A stretch of DNA of 64,000 nt from Palsa-504 sp963839095 (GCA_963839095.1 CAWIUF010000064.1:310001-374000); one strand, 5' to 3'; positions 17,215-26,467 are shown, counted from the stretch's first letter. A program made the numbers and translations. The notes: a model not told the origin generated them from the sequence alone.

Positions 17215-17919
17215 CTAAGGCTCGAGCTCGACCGGGTCGCCCACCGAGACCAGGCCCGGTTCCACGGCCGAGCCGTAGATCCCGAGCCTGGCGTCGCGTT
17301 CCCGCGCGATGGCGCGCAGGATCGCCGGGTTCCTGACCAGGGTCACCGGGTCGATGGTGACCATCACGCAGCGCTGGTCGCGCTGATCCACCCTCATCCG
17401 CAGGCCGCCGATGCGCAGGACCCGGCCGACCCACGTGTCCTCGGGGAAACCGGGTCCTGAGGTGGCCTCCACCAGGAGGTTGGGCCGGAACCGCCCGGCG
17501 GACAGGTCGGCTCCGGCCAGCTCGCCGAGGCCGGCCAGGGTCTGCGTGGTCAGCAGCGACAGCGGCATCGTGTCGAAGACCCCGCGGTCCTGCTTGATGA
17601 CGCGTACGCCCGGACCGAGCTCGGCGGCCAGCACGGGATCGGCCGCGTCGAGTTCGCCGCCTGAGGGCGTGCGCACGAGCGTCGCGGAAGCGTTAGGGCG
17701 GTCCGGCTCGGCGAAGCGCGGCCGGTAATGGGCCATCTCGGGCCGTTCCCTGATCGTCAGCCACGGGAAGCCGCTGCGCACCTGCCCGTCACGGATGAAC
17801 GCCCACCGGCGATCGCCCGCGAAGCCGTGCCACGAGGCCTCGACGTGGGCTAGCCCTTCGGCCGCCATGGATTTCACTGGGTAGCGCCACAGCGCAACGA
17901 CGCGACCGACTACGGTCAT
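17215..17919 (-). CDS. MOSC-domain sulfur carrier / molybdenum-related protein
   Basis: A 234-residue protein with an N-terminal MOSC beta-barrel domain ('LWRYPVKSMAAEGL', 'GDRRWAFIRDG') and a C-terminal MOSC domain ('RFRPNLLVEA', 'GRVLRIGGLRMRV', 'RCVMVTIDP', 'LGIYGSAVEPGLVSVGDPV'). Notably, the conserved MOSC cysteine is present in 'RCVM'. MOSC proteins bind sulfur or the molybdenum cofactor (mARC, Moco sulfurase) or detoxify N-hydroxylated bases. The start at 17919 is chosen over a start four codons upstream because GGAGG lies 7 bases before it. With molybdate import decayed at 1-4.4 kb, whether this cell still makes Moco is an open point. Confidence 0.85.
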   Translation of the reverse strand: MTVVGRVVALWRYPVKSMAAEGLAHVEASWHGFAGDRRWAFIRDGQVRSGFPWLTIRERPEMAHYRPRFAEPDRPNASATLVRTPSGGELDAADPVLAAELGPGVRVIKQDRGVFDTMPLSLLTTQTLAGLGELAGADLSAGRFRPNLLVEATSGPGFPEDTWVGRVLRIGGLRMRVDQRDQRCVMVTIDPVTLVRNPAILRAIARERDARLGIYGSAVEPGLVSVGDPVELEP

Positions 17920-18100
17920 TACCGCCTCCATCGGCTATGAGGCGCCCTTGCCGATAAAGCGGGTGCCGAGCGTGGCGGAGAATTCCGTCGCAGCGCCTCT
18001 CGACCTCTCCAGGATGCCATAGCCGCGCGGCTCACTCCATTCCCGTCCTGCTCACCGCCTAGGGCTAGTGCCGGAGCAGGCAGCCTTTGCGCGCCCGCGA

Positions 18101-18955
18101 TCAGCGATTGGTACCGAGTCCCTTGCGATCGAGCGCCGCCCGGATCTGGCTGAGCCACTCCGCGCCCAGCCGGCGCCCGTCGGGGAACTGATCGCCCCGG
18201 TCCCAGCGCCACGTCGTGATCATCGCCAGCACGAGAATCCTGCACGCGCCCAGCAGGTCCTGGCGGACGCCCCGGTAGCGCCCGCCGACTTCCTCGGGCG
18301 CATGGGCGAGATCGAACTCGACGGGCCCGCGGCAGCACGTCTCGAGGTCAATGAACAGCAGCCCGTTCCTTGCGGTGAGCACGTTGCCCGGGTGCGGCTC
18401 GCCGTGCAGGAGCTGCTCAGCGGCGCCGTAGTCGCCGATCACCCGCCGCAGGCTTCGCAGCGTCCCGCCGAGGAGCTCCCGGTCCGCTTCGGCGAGCGCC
18501 GGAGTGCGGTCGCGGCTCGCAACGAGCTGCTGAGCCTGCTCGACCCGGTCCGTGAAGTGCGGCGCGGGGATGTCGAGCTGGCGCAGGCCGGCATGCAGCC
18601 GCTCGAGCGCACCGGCGTAATCGGCGGCCGAGACCTCCCGGGGAGGTGCCGCGGGCTCGTAGTAGGTCCACAGCGTGACCGCGAAGCCATCGCGCTCGTA
18701 GACGCGCGGTTCCACCCGGGGCTCGAGAGCAGCCACCGGGCTCCCGGATCCGGCGAGCCGCTGGGCAAGCTCGATTTCGAACTGCGCGACCTGATGCGCG
18801 ACCGGGGCCACCCGGGCCAGCACGTCACAAGGCAGCAGGCGCACGGTGAGCTTGTTCGAGTTCTGCAGAACGATCGCGTCGCTGGCGTCCAGGCCCAGTG
18901 ATGAGGCGGTCGACAGTGCCGCAGCCATCGCCCGCGAGGCCTCTGCCGCCTGCAC
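18101..18955 (-). CDS. Aminoglycoside phosphotransferase-family kinase
   Basis: A 284-residue APH/choline-kinase-fold enzyme. Key parts are the catalytic loop 'LLHGEPHPGNVLT' (HGEPHxGN; the usual catalytic Asp is replaced by Glu), and 'LLFIDLETCCRGPVEFDLAH', where the D of 'FIDLE' is the Mg-binding residue. An N-terminal 'IVLQNSNKLTVRLLP' forms the nucleotide strand. GTG at 18955 fits the family N terminus; ATG at 18928 is an alternative. The natural substrate is unknown, and family membership alone does not imply antibiotic resistance. A frameshifted unknown gene lies upstream on the same strand. Confidence 0.8.
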   Translation of the reverse strand: MQAAEASRAMAAALSTASSLGLDASDAIVLQNSNKLTVRLLPCDVLARVAPVAHQVAQFEIELAQRLAGSGSPVAALEPRVEPRVYERDGFAVTLWTYYEPAAPPREVSAADYAGALERLHAGLRQLDIPAPHFTDRVEQAQQLVASRDRTPALAEADRELLGGTLRSLRRVIGDYGAAEQLLHGEPHPGNVLTARNGLLFIDLETCCRGPVEFDLAHAPEEVGGRYRGVRQDLLGACRILVLAMITTWRWDRGDQFPDGRRLGAEWLSQIRAALDRKGLGTNR

Positions 18956-19145
18956 CGTCGCCTGGCCCCTCTCGCTCGAACGCTGCCGTACTCCCCGAGC
19001 GGCGCAACCCGGGCAGCATACCAAGGCACCGGCAAGACCCGCGGCAGCGCAGAGGGCGGGGCCGCACCAGTCCGCGCGCGCCTGGCCGCACCGCCAGAAC
19101 GCACCCCGGGGGCACACACCGAGCCGAGGCGGAACCGGCAGGCGG

Positions 19146-19650
19146 TCAGCCGGCGAGCGCCTCGGATGCTCGGTCGATGAGACCGCCGAGGTCCTCCCGG
19201 GCGGCTGCCCGGTACAGGGGGCCGCAGCCGTCGGTCAGCAGCTGGCTCACCAGCGCGACGCCGCGGGCCGGAACCGGGCGGGGCGCCGTGAGGCAGTTGG
19301 CCAGTCCCGTCAGCTCGGGCGCCGACCCGGCGATCAGGTCCCGGCGCAGCGGGACGTGCGGCTTGAACGCCGCCAGGGGTGACCGCGCCTCGGCCATCGG
19401 ATGCGGGCGCGCCGGCGGGACCGCGGACGCCGCGAGCATCCGCCGCAGGCTCGTGGCCAGGGCCCGGCGGTACCGGGCGGAGGTCAGGAACATGGCCCGT
19501 GCCGCCAGGACGCGCATCCGCCTCCGGCCGGGTACCGCTGGCCAGCTGGCGGTCCAGGCGGACCGCCAGGACCCGGGCCAGCAGCCGGTGCCAGGGTGAC
19601 ACCCGCCGGACGGTCAGGCGGCCGAGATCGTCATCGAGCAGGACATGCAT
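19146..19650 (-). CDS. Unknown actinobacterial protein, one frameshift near 19520
   Basis: The ATG at 19650, with AGGAGG upstream, begins 'MHVLLDDDLGRLTVRRVSPWHRLLARVLAVRL' (quoted in part) and runs to about 19520. The continuation 'RVLAARAMFLTSARYRRALA' is in the next frame and runs to the stop at 19146. Adding one base to 'GCGCG-TCC' joins them to about 168 residues. The combined protein is basic and helical and ends 'TDGCGPLYRAAAREDLGGLIDRA'. I recognise the pattern from uncharacterised actinobacterial proteins; the function is unknown. The frameshift may be real or an error. Confidence 0.6.
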
Positions 19651-19763
19651 CGCATGTCACCTCCTAGGAACGTGACCTGTAAACTAAGTATAGCGGTCAT
19701 GCAGTGACTAGTGAAAGTCTTTAAGTGGTCACGGGAGAGGATGCCGGATGAACAAGCGAGCTG

Positions 19764-20375
19764 ATGATCATGACGGCTAGCCTGATCGGCATGACGGTGC
19801 CGTCGTGGGCGTCCCACCTCGAGAGCAAGCTGGCGCCGCCGTCGCTGCTGCCCGTCCAGGCCTTCGTCGACACCCTCGACCTGGACCTGCAGACCGACGT
19901 GCTGGCCCACCCCGACGAGGCCCTGGCCTGGCTGGCCGACGCGGGCCTGCGCGCGCACGACCAGCCCGGCTCCGACGCGGACCTGCGGCTGGCCCGCGCG
20001 GTCCGGGAGAGCCTGCGCGCCATGATCGGCCGCAACACCGGCGGGCCGCCGCTCGCCGAGGCGGAGCTGCGGCCGCTGGAGCAGGTGACGAGCCAGGCCG
20101 CGCTCCGGCTCCAGGTGGGCGCGGACGGCCTGGTCGGGCTCGGGACCGGCGGCCCGGGGCGGCTGGCTGACGGCCTGGCCGGGCTGCTGCTCGCCGTCCG
20201 CGACGCGCAGGCCGACGGCAGCTGGGACCGGCTCAAGCTGTGCGGCAACCCGGACTGCCGCTGGGCCTTCTACGACGGCTCGCGCAGCCACCAGGGCGCG
20301 TGGTGCGAGATGGCCTCGTGCGGCAACCGGCTCAAGAACCGTAACCTCCGCGCCCGCCGCGCCCAGGCCAGCTAG
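19764..20375 (+). CDS. CGNR zinc-finger (ABATE-domain) regulator
   Basis: A 203-residue protein with the ABATE N-terminal domain and, at the C terminus, the treble-clef CGNR zinc finger: 'CGNPDCRWAFYDGSRSHQGAWCEMASCGNRLKNR' (quoted here in parts: C-x4-C, W-C, CGNR). The four cysteines are all present. CGNR proteins are thought to be stress-linked transcription factors. The start could be ATG at 19764 or the internal ATG at 19791. The 5' region (19651-19763) is A+T rich and shared with the divergent frameshifted gene. Confidence 0.85.
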   Translation: MIMTASLIGMTVPSWASHLESKLAPPSLLPVQAFVDTLDLDLQTDVLAHPDEALAWLADAGLRAHDQPGSDADLRLARAVRESLRAMIGRNTGGPPLAEAELRPLEQVTSQAALRLQVGADGLVGLGTGGPGRLADGLAGLLLAVRDAQADGSWDRLKLCGNPDCRWAFYDGSRSHQGAWCEMASCGNRLKNRNLRARRAQAS

Positions 20376-20499
20376 CGGAGCCCACGAGAGACGGCAGCGT
20401 CCAGCAGAAGCAGCCGACGCGACCTATGATGACCTCCCGGCCGGCGGCACTGGCTATGGCTGCCGGTGCTCCGTATCTCGGGGCGCGGCGCTCCGGTGG

Positions 20500-22221
20500 T
20501 CAGCCGGGCTTGCGGCGCTCCTGGGCGGCGACGGCCAGGAGTTCCTCGGCGTGGGCCTGGCCGTGCTCGGAGTCTTCCAGGCCGCCGAGCATCCGGGACA
20601 GCTCGCGGACCCGGGCGCCCTGGTCCAGCCGCACGACGCCGCTGGCGGTGACCAGGCCGTCGTCGGACTTCTGCACCACCAGGTGGTTGTCCGCGAACGC
20701 GGCCACCTGCGGCAGGTGGGTGACCACGATCACCTGCGAGGAGCGGGCCAGCCGGGCCAGCCGCCGGCCGATCTCGACCGCGGCCTTGCCGCCGACCCCG
20801 GCGTCCACCTCGTCGAAGACGAACGTCGGCACCGGGTCGGCGCCGGCGAAGACCACCTCGATGGCCAGCATGACGCGGGACAGCTCGCCGCCGGAGGCGC
20901 CCTTGTTCAGCGGCAGCGGCGGCGCGCCGGGGTGCGCGGCCAGCCGGATCTCCACGTCGTCGGCGCCGTAAGGGCCGGGTGCGTCCAGTTCGCTGATCGC
21001 GGCGGTGAGCGAGGCGTGCGGCATGGCCAGCGCGGTCAGCTCGGCGGTCACCTCCGTCGCGAACCGCTCCGCCGCGGCGGTGCGCAGCTCGGTCAGCCGG
21101 GCCGCGAGCGTGGTCACCTCGGCCTGCAGGGAGGCCTCCTCGGCGGCCAGGGCCGCGATCTTGTCGTTGTCGCCCTCCAGCTCGGCCAGCCGGGACGCCG
21201 CCTGCTTGGCCCAGTCCAGCACGGCGGCCACGTCGCCCGCGGCCGCCCCGTAGGCGCGGATCAGCCGGCCGAGCGCCGCGCGGCGTTCCTGCACCGCGGC
21301 CAGCCGGGCCGGGTCGGCGTCCAGCGCCTCGGTGTAGGAGGCGAGCTCCCCGGCCACGTCGGAGATCAGGTAGCTGGCCTCGGACAGCCGGTCGGCCAGC
21401 CCGGCCAGCAGCGGGTCGTGCGAGCGGACCGCCTCCAGCGCGCGCCCGGCGACGCCGAGCAGCGTCACCACGTCGGTGGCGTCGACCGAGGCCGAGACGG
21501 GGTCACCGAGCAGCGCCTCGTGCGCGGTGGTGGCCGCGGCCTGCAGCGCGTCGGCGTTCGCCAGCTTCTCCTCCTCGGCCAGCAGCGCCGTGTCCTCGCC
21601 GGCCACCGGGGAGACCGCCTCGACCTCGGCCAGGCCGAACCGCAGCGTCTCCGCCTCGGCCGCGCGCTCCCGCTCCGCCTGCGTCAGCGCCTCGAGCTCG
21701 TCGCGGACCGCGCGGTGCCGGTCGTACACCCGGCGGTAGCCGGACAGGGCCGTCGCCAGCTCCCGGCCGCCGAACCGGTCCAGCGCGTCGCGCTGCCGTC
21801 CGGGCTTGAGCAGCTGCTGCTGATCCGACTGGCCGTGCACGGCCACCAGGTCATCGGCCAGCACCTGGAGCAGCGCGACCGGGACCGAGTGGCCGCCGGC
21901 GAACGCCCGCGACCGGCCCTCGGCCGAGACCGAGCGGCTGAGCACGAGCGAGGACCCGTTGTCGTCGAGATCTCCCCCGGCCTTCTCGACCTCGCGCGCC
22001 ACGTCGGCGGAGACGAGCAGCCGCCCCTCCACCGCGGCCCGCGCCGCGCCCGGGCGCACCCGCGCCGGGTCGGCCCGGCCGCCGAAGAGCAGCCCGAGCG
22101 CCGTCACGACCATGGTCTTCCCGGCGCCGGTCTCGCCGGTCAGCGCGGTGAACCCGGCCGAGAGCTCGAGCACGGCGTCGTCGATGACGCCGAGGCCGGT
22201 GATCCGGACTTCCTCAAGCAT
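20500..22221 (-). CDS. recN: DNA repair protein RecN
   Basis: A 573-residue SMC-like ATPase of double-strand-break repair. Walker A is at residues 29-36 (GETGAGKT), after the typical 'EEVRITGLGVIDDAVLEL' start. A long coiled-coil region (about 150-350) follows. The C-terminal ATPase half has 'GGELSRVMLAIEV' (signature), 'TFVFDEVDAGVGG' (Walker B) and 'QVIVVTHLPQVAA'. The ATG at 22221 overlaps the end of nadK by 8 bases. The tlyA-nadK-recN order is the classic actinobacterial one. The length is normal for the family. Confidence 0.96.
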   Translation of the reverse strand: MLEEVRITGLGVIDDAVLELSAGFTALTGETGAGKTMVVTALGLLFGGRADPARVRPGAARAAVEGRLLVSADVAREVEKAGGDLDDNGSSLVLSRSVSAEGRSRAFAGGHSVPVALLQVLADDLVAVHGQSDQQQLLKPGRQRDALDRFGGRELATALSGYRRVYDRHRAVRDELEALTQAERERAAEAETLRFGLAEVEAVSPVAGEDTALLAEEEKLANADALQAAATTAHEALLGDPVSASVDATDVVTLLGVAGRALEAVRSHDPLLAGLADRLSEASYLISDVAGELASYTEALDADPARLAAVQERRAALGRLIRAYGAAAGDVAAVLDWAKQAASRLAELEGDNDKIAALAAEEASLQAEVTTLAARLTELRTAAAERFATEVTAELTALAMPHASLTAAISELDAPGPYGADDVEIRLAAHPGAPPLPLNKGASGGELSRVMLAIEVVFAGADPVPTFVFDEVDAGVGGKAAVEIGRRLARLARSSQVIVVTHLPQVAAFADNHLVVQKSDDGLVTASGVVRLDQGARVRELSRMLGGLEDSEHGQAHAEELLAVAAQERRKPG

Positions 22222-23137
22222 GCTTGCCTGTGTCCTCCCAGGTACGACCGCGCCAGCCGGCCACGGGCAGGCCGAACTTCGCCACCAGCCGGTCGGTGAA
22301 GTTCCCGACGCGAGCGCCGGGCGCCTGCACCGTCGCGAGCAGGACCGGCAGTGCCCCGCGCCGGACCTCGATCCGGGCTCCGGCTGGCAGATCGACCTTA
22401 CGTCGACCATCGCACCACAAAACCGCCCCCGATGTCTCGGACGCCACGATCAGCTCGATCGCGAGCACCGACCGGGGCGATACCACCATCGGCGGGGCGA
22501 ACAGCGCGTGCGCGCTGATCGGCACCATGAGCAGCGCTTCCACCTCGGGCCAGACCACCGGCCCGCCCGCGGAGAAAGCGTAGGCGGTCGACCCGGTGGG
22601 CGTCGAGCACACCACCCCGTCACAGCCCCAGCGGGACAGCGGGCGGCCGTCGACCTCGGTGATGACCTCGATCATCCGCTCCCGGGCCGCCTTCTCCACG
22701 GTGGCCTCGTTCAGCGCCCAGGTCGACGCGAGGACGTCGCCGTTGGTCCGGACCGTCACGTCGAGGGTCATCCGCTCCTGGACCGCGTACTCCCCCGCCA
22801 CCAGGTGGTCGACGGTATCGGCCAGCCCGTCCGGCTCCGCCTCGGCCAGGAAGCCGACGTGGCCGAGGTTCACCCCGATCAGCGGCACCTGGGCCGGGCG
22901 GGAGAACTCGGCGGCCCGCAGCAGGGTGCCGTCACCGCCGAGGACGATGACGAACTCCGCGCCTTCCGCCGCCCCGGGGCCGACCGGGACCTCCTCCGCC
23001 CCCGGGGAGCTGAACTCGCCGGCGAGGGTGCGGACGGCGATGCCGGCGGCCATCAGCCGCTCGGCGACGAACTCGGCGCTGCGCAGCGCGGCCTCCCGCC
23101 CGGTGTGCGCCGTCACCAGCACCGTCCGCTGTCCCAC
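22214..23137 (-). CDS. nadK: NAD kinase (operon copy)
   Basis: A 307-residue ATP/polyphosphate-NAD kinase, NAD + ATP to NADP + ADP. It has 'LGGDGTLLRAAE' (GGDGT at 67-71), 'GVNLGHVGFLAE', 'ALNEATVEK' (NE motif) and 'TPTGSTAYAFSAGGPV'. The GTG at 23137 shares one base with the tlyA stop (TAGTG), so translation is coupled. It is the main nadK of the genome by context. The C-terminal 25 residues are rich in W, R and G. Confidence 0.95.
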   Translation of the reverse strand: MGQRTVLVTAHTGREAALRSAEFVAERLMAAGIAVRTLAGEFSSPGAEEVPVGPGAAEGAEFVIVLGGDGTLLRAAEFSRPAQVPLIGVNLGHVGFLAEAEPDGLADTVDHLVAGEYAVQERMTLDVTVRTNGDVLASTWALNEATVEKAARERMIEVITEVDGRPLSRWGCDGVVCSTPTGSTAYAFSAGGPVVWPEVEALLMVPISAHALFAPPMVVSPRSVLAIELIVASETSGAVLWCDGRRKVDLPAGARIEVRRGALPVLLATVQAPGARVGNFTDRLVAKFGLPVAGWRGRTWEDTGKHA

Positions 23138-23937
23138 TAGCTGGGTCCCTCCTCGATAGCCCGCTCCAGCTGTTCCTCGTCCAGCGGCGGCGCGCCACTG
23201 CGCAGCCATAGGAAGTACTCCACGTTACCGGCGGGCCCGGGCAGCGGGCTGGCGGTGACCCCCCGCACGCCCAGGCCGAGCTGGGCCGCCGCCCCCGCCA
23301 CCTGCCGTACCGCGTCCGCGCGATCGGCCGGGTCGCGGACCACGCCGCCCGCTCCCACCCGGCCCTTGCCCACCTCGAACTGGGGTTTGACCATCAGCAC
23401 GAAATCCGCGTCCGGCGCGGCGCAGGCCGCCAGGGCCGGCAGCACCAGGGTGAGCGAGATGAACGACAGGTCGGCGACGACAAGTTCCGGGACCGGGCTC
23501 ACGTCCGCCAGCGACCGCACGTTGACCCGGTCCAGCACGGTGACCCGCGGGTCGGTCCGCAGCGACCAGGCCAGCTGCCCGTAGCCCACGTCGGCCGCGA
23601 CCACGTGCGCGGCGCCGGCCCGCAGCAGCACGTCGGTGAACCCTCCGGTGGACGCGCCCGCGTCCAGGCACGCCCGGCCCGCCACGGTCAGGCCCCGCGG
23701 AGTGAATACCGCCAGCGCCCCGGCCAGCTTGTGCCCGCCGCGGGAGACGTAACCCGGCTCGGAGGTGTCCGTGATGGCGATCGCGGCGTCCTTGCTCACC
23801 TGGGTGGCGGCCTTGGCCGCGGGCTGGCCGGCCACCGTCACCCGGCCGGCCGCCACCAGCTCGCCGGCCTGCTCCCGCGACCGGGCCAGGCCGCGCCGGA
23901 CCAGCTCGGCGTCGAGCCGTACCCGGGTTGCGGTCAA
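23137..23937 (-). CDS. tlyA: TlyA-family 16S/23S rRNA 2'-O-methyltransferase
   Basis: A 266-residue enzyme. An N-terminal S4 RNA-binding domain ('RLDAELVRRGLARSREQAGELVAAGRV', partial) is followed by the 'SRGGHKLAGAL' linker and an FtsJ-type Rossmann domain with 'CLDAGASTGGFTDVLLRAGA' (SAM motif I). In mycobacteria TlyA methylates C1409 (16S) and C1920 (23S) and affects capreomycin sensitivity; the same reaction is expected here. It overlaps nadK downstream by one base and the small upstream gene by four. Confidence 0.94.
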   Translation of the reverse strand: MTATRVRLDAELVRRGLARSREQAGELVAAGRVTVAGQPAAKAATQVSKDAAIAITDTSEPGYVSRGGHKLAGALAVFTPRGLTVAGRACLDAGASTGGFTDVLLRAGAAHVVAADVGYGQLAWSLRTDPRVTVLDRVNVRSLADVSPVPELVVADLSFISLTLVLPALAACAAPDADFVLMVKPQFEVGKGRVGAGGVVRDPADRADAVRQVAGAAAQLGLGVRGVTASPLPGPAGNVEYFLWLRSGAPPLDEEQLERAIEEGPS

Positions 23938-24200
23938 GGCGAGCCCTCGTTGAGCTCGCCCAGGACGTCCCTGAGCCGTCCGTGCACCTCCTCGAGCACG
24001 GCGACGTGCTCGTCCACCGGGCGCCCGGCCAGGCGGCCGAGGCCGCCCACGGCCGCGTCCACGCGGTCATCGCCCGTGGGCGGCAGCCCGACGGCCGGGC
24101 GGGGCGTGTGGTCGTCAGGGGCCACGGGGACGCTGCCTCGTTCGGTATCGGGATCTTGACCTTGATCTTCAAGACTCTGGTCTGGGTGTTCGTCGTTCAT
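23934..24200 (-). CDS. Small acidic conserved protein before tlyA
   Basis: An 88-residue acidic protein. The N-terminal half is disordered-looking ('QSLEDQGQDPDTERG'). The C-terminal half is a helix with 'GRPVDEHVAVLEEVHGRLRDVLGELNE'-type heptads (shown in part). Genes of this size and position are common just upstream of tlyA in actinomycetes. It overlaps tlyA by four bases. Function unknown. Confidence 0.72.
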   Translation of the reverse strand: MNDEHPDQSLEDQGQDPDTERGSVPVAPDDHTPRPAVGLPPTGDDRVDAAVGGLGRLAGRPVDEHVAVLEEVHGRLRDVLGELNEGSP

Positions 24201-24257
24201 GTGCGCTACCCTCCGCGTGGAACGCTACCGTCCGATGCCGACTAGAGCGAGGCGCGC

Positions 24258-24602
24258 ATGGCTTCAGCCGAGGAGTGCCGTGAGGCACTGCAGACCCTCA
24301 GCGGGCGACTGACCGAGATGAGCCCGGCGGAGCGGGCCAGCTACTTCGGTAACCGCTCGATGAGCTGCCACGTGACCGATCTAGGCGTGACGTTCGTGAC
24401 CAGGTTCACCGATAACGGGGCCACACCGGTAACCGAGGCCAAGCCGGACGACCCGCCGGCCGACATCAGGCTGACCGCGAACAGCGACGATGTGGTCTCG
24501 CTGTCCGCCACCCCGGCCAATATCGCCCGGATGTGGATCGCCGGCCGGGTCCAGGTCCACGCCAGCATGCGGGACCTGCTCGCGCTGCGCAAACTGCTCT
24601 GA
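24258..24602 (+). CDS. SCP2 sterol-carrier-type domain protein
   Basis: A 114-residue single-domain protein with SCP2-like features: 'VTDLGVTFVTRFTDNG', 'PPADIRLTANSDDVVSLSA' and 'GRVQVHASMRDLLALRKLL' at the end. SCP2 folds bind lipids or acyl-CoA in a hydrophobic tunnel. ATG start. It is divergent from the tlyA cluster and 15 bases upstream of a histidine phosphatase, so those two are likely co-transcribed. Confidence 0.8.
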   Translation: MASAEECREALQTLSGRLTEMSPAERASYFGNRSMSCHVTDLGVTFVTRFTDNGATPVTEAKPDDPPADIRLTANSDDVVSLSATPANIARMWIAGRVQVHASMRDLLALRKLL

Positions 24603-24617
24603 GTAAGTTGCTGAGCT

Positions 24618-25212
24618 ATGGGTGAGCTGATCCTGCTGAGGCACGGCGAGACCGAGTGGAGCCTGACCGGGAAGCACACCGGCCGGACCGACATCCCGCT
24701 CACCCCGAAGGGTGAGGCGGCCGCCAAGGCGCTGGCCCCGATGCTGTCCCGGCGGGACATCGTGGCCGTCTTCACCAGCCCGGCGCGGCGGGCGGTGACG
24801 ACCGCGGCCTTCGCCGGCCTGAGCAACGCCCAGCCCGATCCTGACCTGTGGGAATGGGACTACGGCGGCTACGAGGGGCTGACCACGCCGCAGATCCTCA
24901 AGACCAGGCCCGGCTGGGACCTGTGGCGCGACGGCGTGATCCCCGGTGACGCGGCGCATCCCGGCGAGAGCATCGAGCAGGTGGCCCACCGGGTCGGGCC
25001 GGCTGCTGGCCCGGGTCGTCCCGATGCTGGCCGGCGGGGACGTCGCGCTGGTCTCGCACGGCCACGCGCTGCGCGTGCTGACCGCCTGCTACCTGCTGAT
25101 CGACCCGGCCGCCGGGCGGCTGTTCAAGCTGGACACCGGGACGGTCAGCACGCTCGGCACCGAGCACGCCACGCACGTCATCACGTCCTGGAACGTGCCG
25201 CCCGCGCCCTAG
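24618..25212 (+). CDS. Histidine phosphatase (phosphoglycerate-mutase family), one frameshift
   Basis: The ATG at 24618 opens 'ELILLRHGETEW' with catalytic His in RHGE. Conserved 'FTSPARRAVTTA' and 'WEWDYGGYEGLTT' follow. The frame breaks at GGG (24996-24998); dropping one G gives 'HRVGRLLARVVPMLAGG' and then the second catalytic His in 'LVSHGHALRVL' to TAG at 25210. The repaired protein is about 197 residues, the normal length. Such enzymes dephosphorylate sugars or small phosphates via a phosphohistidine. The homopolymer indel may be an artefact. Confidence 0.78.
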
Positions 25213-25222
25213 GCCGGGCGGA

Positions 25223-25573
25223 TCAGCTTAAGGCGTCCTGGGGGCGGCGGGTCTCGTCGCGCATCCAGGTCAGGTAGGCGGGCGAGCCCGCCAGGATGGG
25301 CAGCGCGACGATCTCGGGCTCGTCGTAGCTGTGCCGTTCGGTGAGGAAGGCCGCGAGCTCGTCGTACCGGTCGGCCGGGAGCTTGAGCAGCACGAGCCAC
25401 TCCTCGGCGCGCTCCAGGGTGTCGTCCCACCAGTACGTCGACGTCACCGGGCCGGCCACCTGCGCGCACGCGGCCAGCCGGGATTCGACCGCGGCGCGGG
25501 AGAGCTCCATCGCCTCGGCCCGCGAGTCGGTCGTCGTCTGCACCTGGAGGAACTGAACCTCAAGGTCCGCCAT
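25223..25573 (-). CDS. cutA: CutA1-type divalent-cation tolerance protein
   Basis: A 116-residue trimeric ferredoxin-like protein. It shows 'LEVQFLQVQTTTDSRAEAMEL', 'ESRLAACAQVAGPVTSTYWWDDTLERAEEWLVLLK' (quoted in pieces) and 'HSYDEPEIVALPI', the classic CutA1 signature. The family's role is unclear (copper tolerance, signalling scaffold). ATG at 25573 is the first sensible start. It is convergent with the phosphatase gene. Confidence 0.9.
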   Translation of the reverse strand: MADLEVQFLQVQTTTDSRAEAMELSRAAVESRLAACAQVAGPVTSTYWWDDTLERAEEWLVLLKLPADRYDELAAFLTERHSYDEPEIVALPILAGSPAYLTWMRDETRRPQDALS

Positions 25574-25642
25574 GGTGCTGATGGTACGCCTGCCGGGCCC
25601 TAGTACGCTGGCCCCGTTCTCGCAGGGTTGGAGGAGCGCGGG

Positions 25643-26467
25643 TTGGAACTGGTGCATTCCGGGAAAGTCCGGGAGCTCTACGCCGACGGCGACGAGCTCA
25701 TCATGGTCGCGTCGGACCGGGTGAGCGTCTACGACGTGGTGCTGCCGACGCCGATCCCGGGCAAGGGGCGGGTGCTGACCCAGCTGTCGCTGTGGTGGTT
25801 CGGTCAGCTCGAGGGCGTGGTTCCCAATCACGTGATCTCCGGCACCGACGTGCCCGCCGAGTGGGCGGGCCGGGCCATCCGGTGCCGGCGGCTGGAGATG
25901 CTGCCGGTGGAGTGCATCGCCCGCGGCTACCTGGCCGGCCTGGGCCTGACCTCCTACCGCGAGACCGGCACGATCTCGGGCGTGCCACTGCCGCCCGGCC
26001 TCGAGGAGGGATCCCGGCTGCCCGAGCCGGTCTTCACTCCTACCACCAAGGCCGCGTCCGGCCACGACGAGCCCCTGACGTACGACGAGGTGGCGGAGCT
26101 CGTGGGCGGCCCGGTGGCGGCCGAGCTACGGCGCGCCACGCTGGAGGTCTACCGCCGGGGGGCCTCGCTAGCGGCCGCACGCGGTATCCTCATCGCGGAT
26201 ACCAAGCTGGAGTTCGGCCTGCTCCCGGACGGGACGCTGATGCTGGCGGACGAGGTGCTCACGCCCGACTCGTCGCGGTTCTGGCTGGCGTCGGAGTGGC
26301 AGCCGGGCCGCCCGCAGCGATCGCTGGACAAGCAGTTCGTCCGGGACTGGTCAGCCGGCCTGGACTGGGACCGGCGGCCGCCGGGCCCGGCGATCCCTGA
26401 TGACATCGTGGCGGCGACCCAGGCCCGCTACGCCGAGCTCTACGCCCGGCTCACCGGCGGTGAGTGA
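25643..26467 (+). CDS. purC: Phosphoribosylaminoimidazole-succinocarboxamide synthase
   Basis: SAICAR synthetase, purine pathway: CAIR + Asp + ATP. The 274 residues begin 'ELVHSGKVRELY', followed by 'VASDRVSVYDVVLPTPIPGKG', 'VECIARGYLAG', 'FTPTTKA..GHDEP' and 'LIADTKLEFGL..DEVLTPDSSRFW', all family signatures. TTG at 25643 is chosen because GGAGGAG lies seven bases before it and it gives the right N terminus. It overlaps the ABC ATPase gene by 8 bases, although the functions are unrelated. Confidence 0.95.
   Translation: MELVHSGKVRELYADGDELIMVASDRVSVYDVVLPTPIPGKGRVLTQLSLWWFGQLEGVVPNHVISGTDVPAEWAGRAIRCRRLEMLPVECIARGYLAGLGLTSYRETGTISGVPLPPGLEEGSRLPEPVFTPTTKAASGHDEPLTYDEVAELVGGPVAAELRRATLEVYRRGASLAAARGILIADTKLEFGLLPDGTLMLADEVLTPDSSRFWLASEWQPGRPQRSLDKQFVRDWSAGLDWDRRPPGPAIPDDIVAATQARYAELYARLTGGE

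Noticed and set aside
18101..18955. Aminoglycoside resistance gene
   Set aside because: It belongs to the broad APH/choline-kinase superfamily, and nothing in sequence or context indicates an antibiotic substrate.
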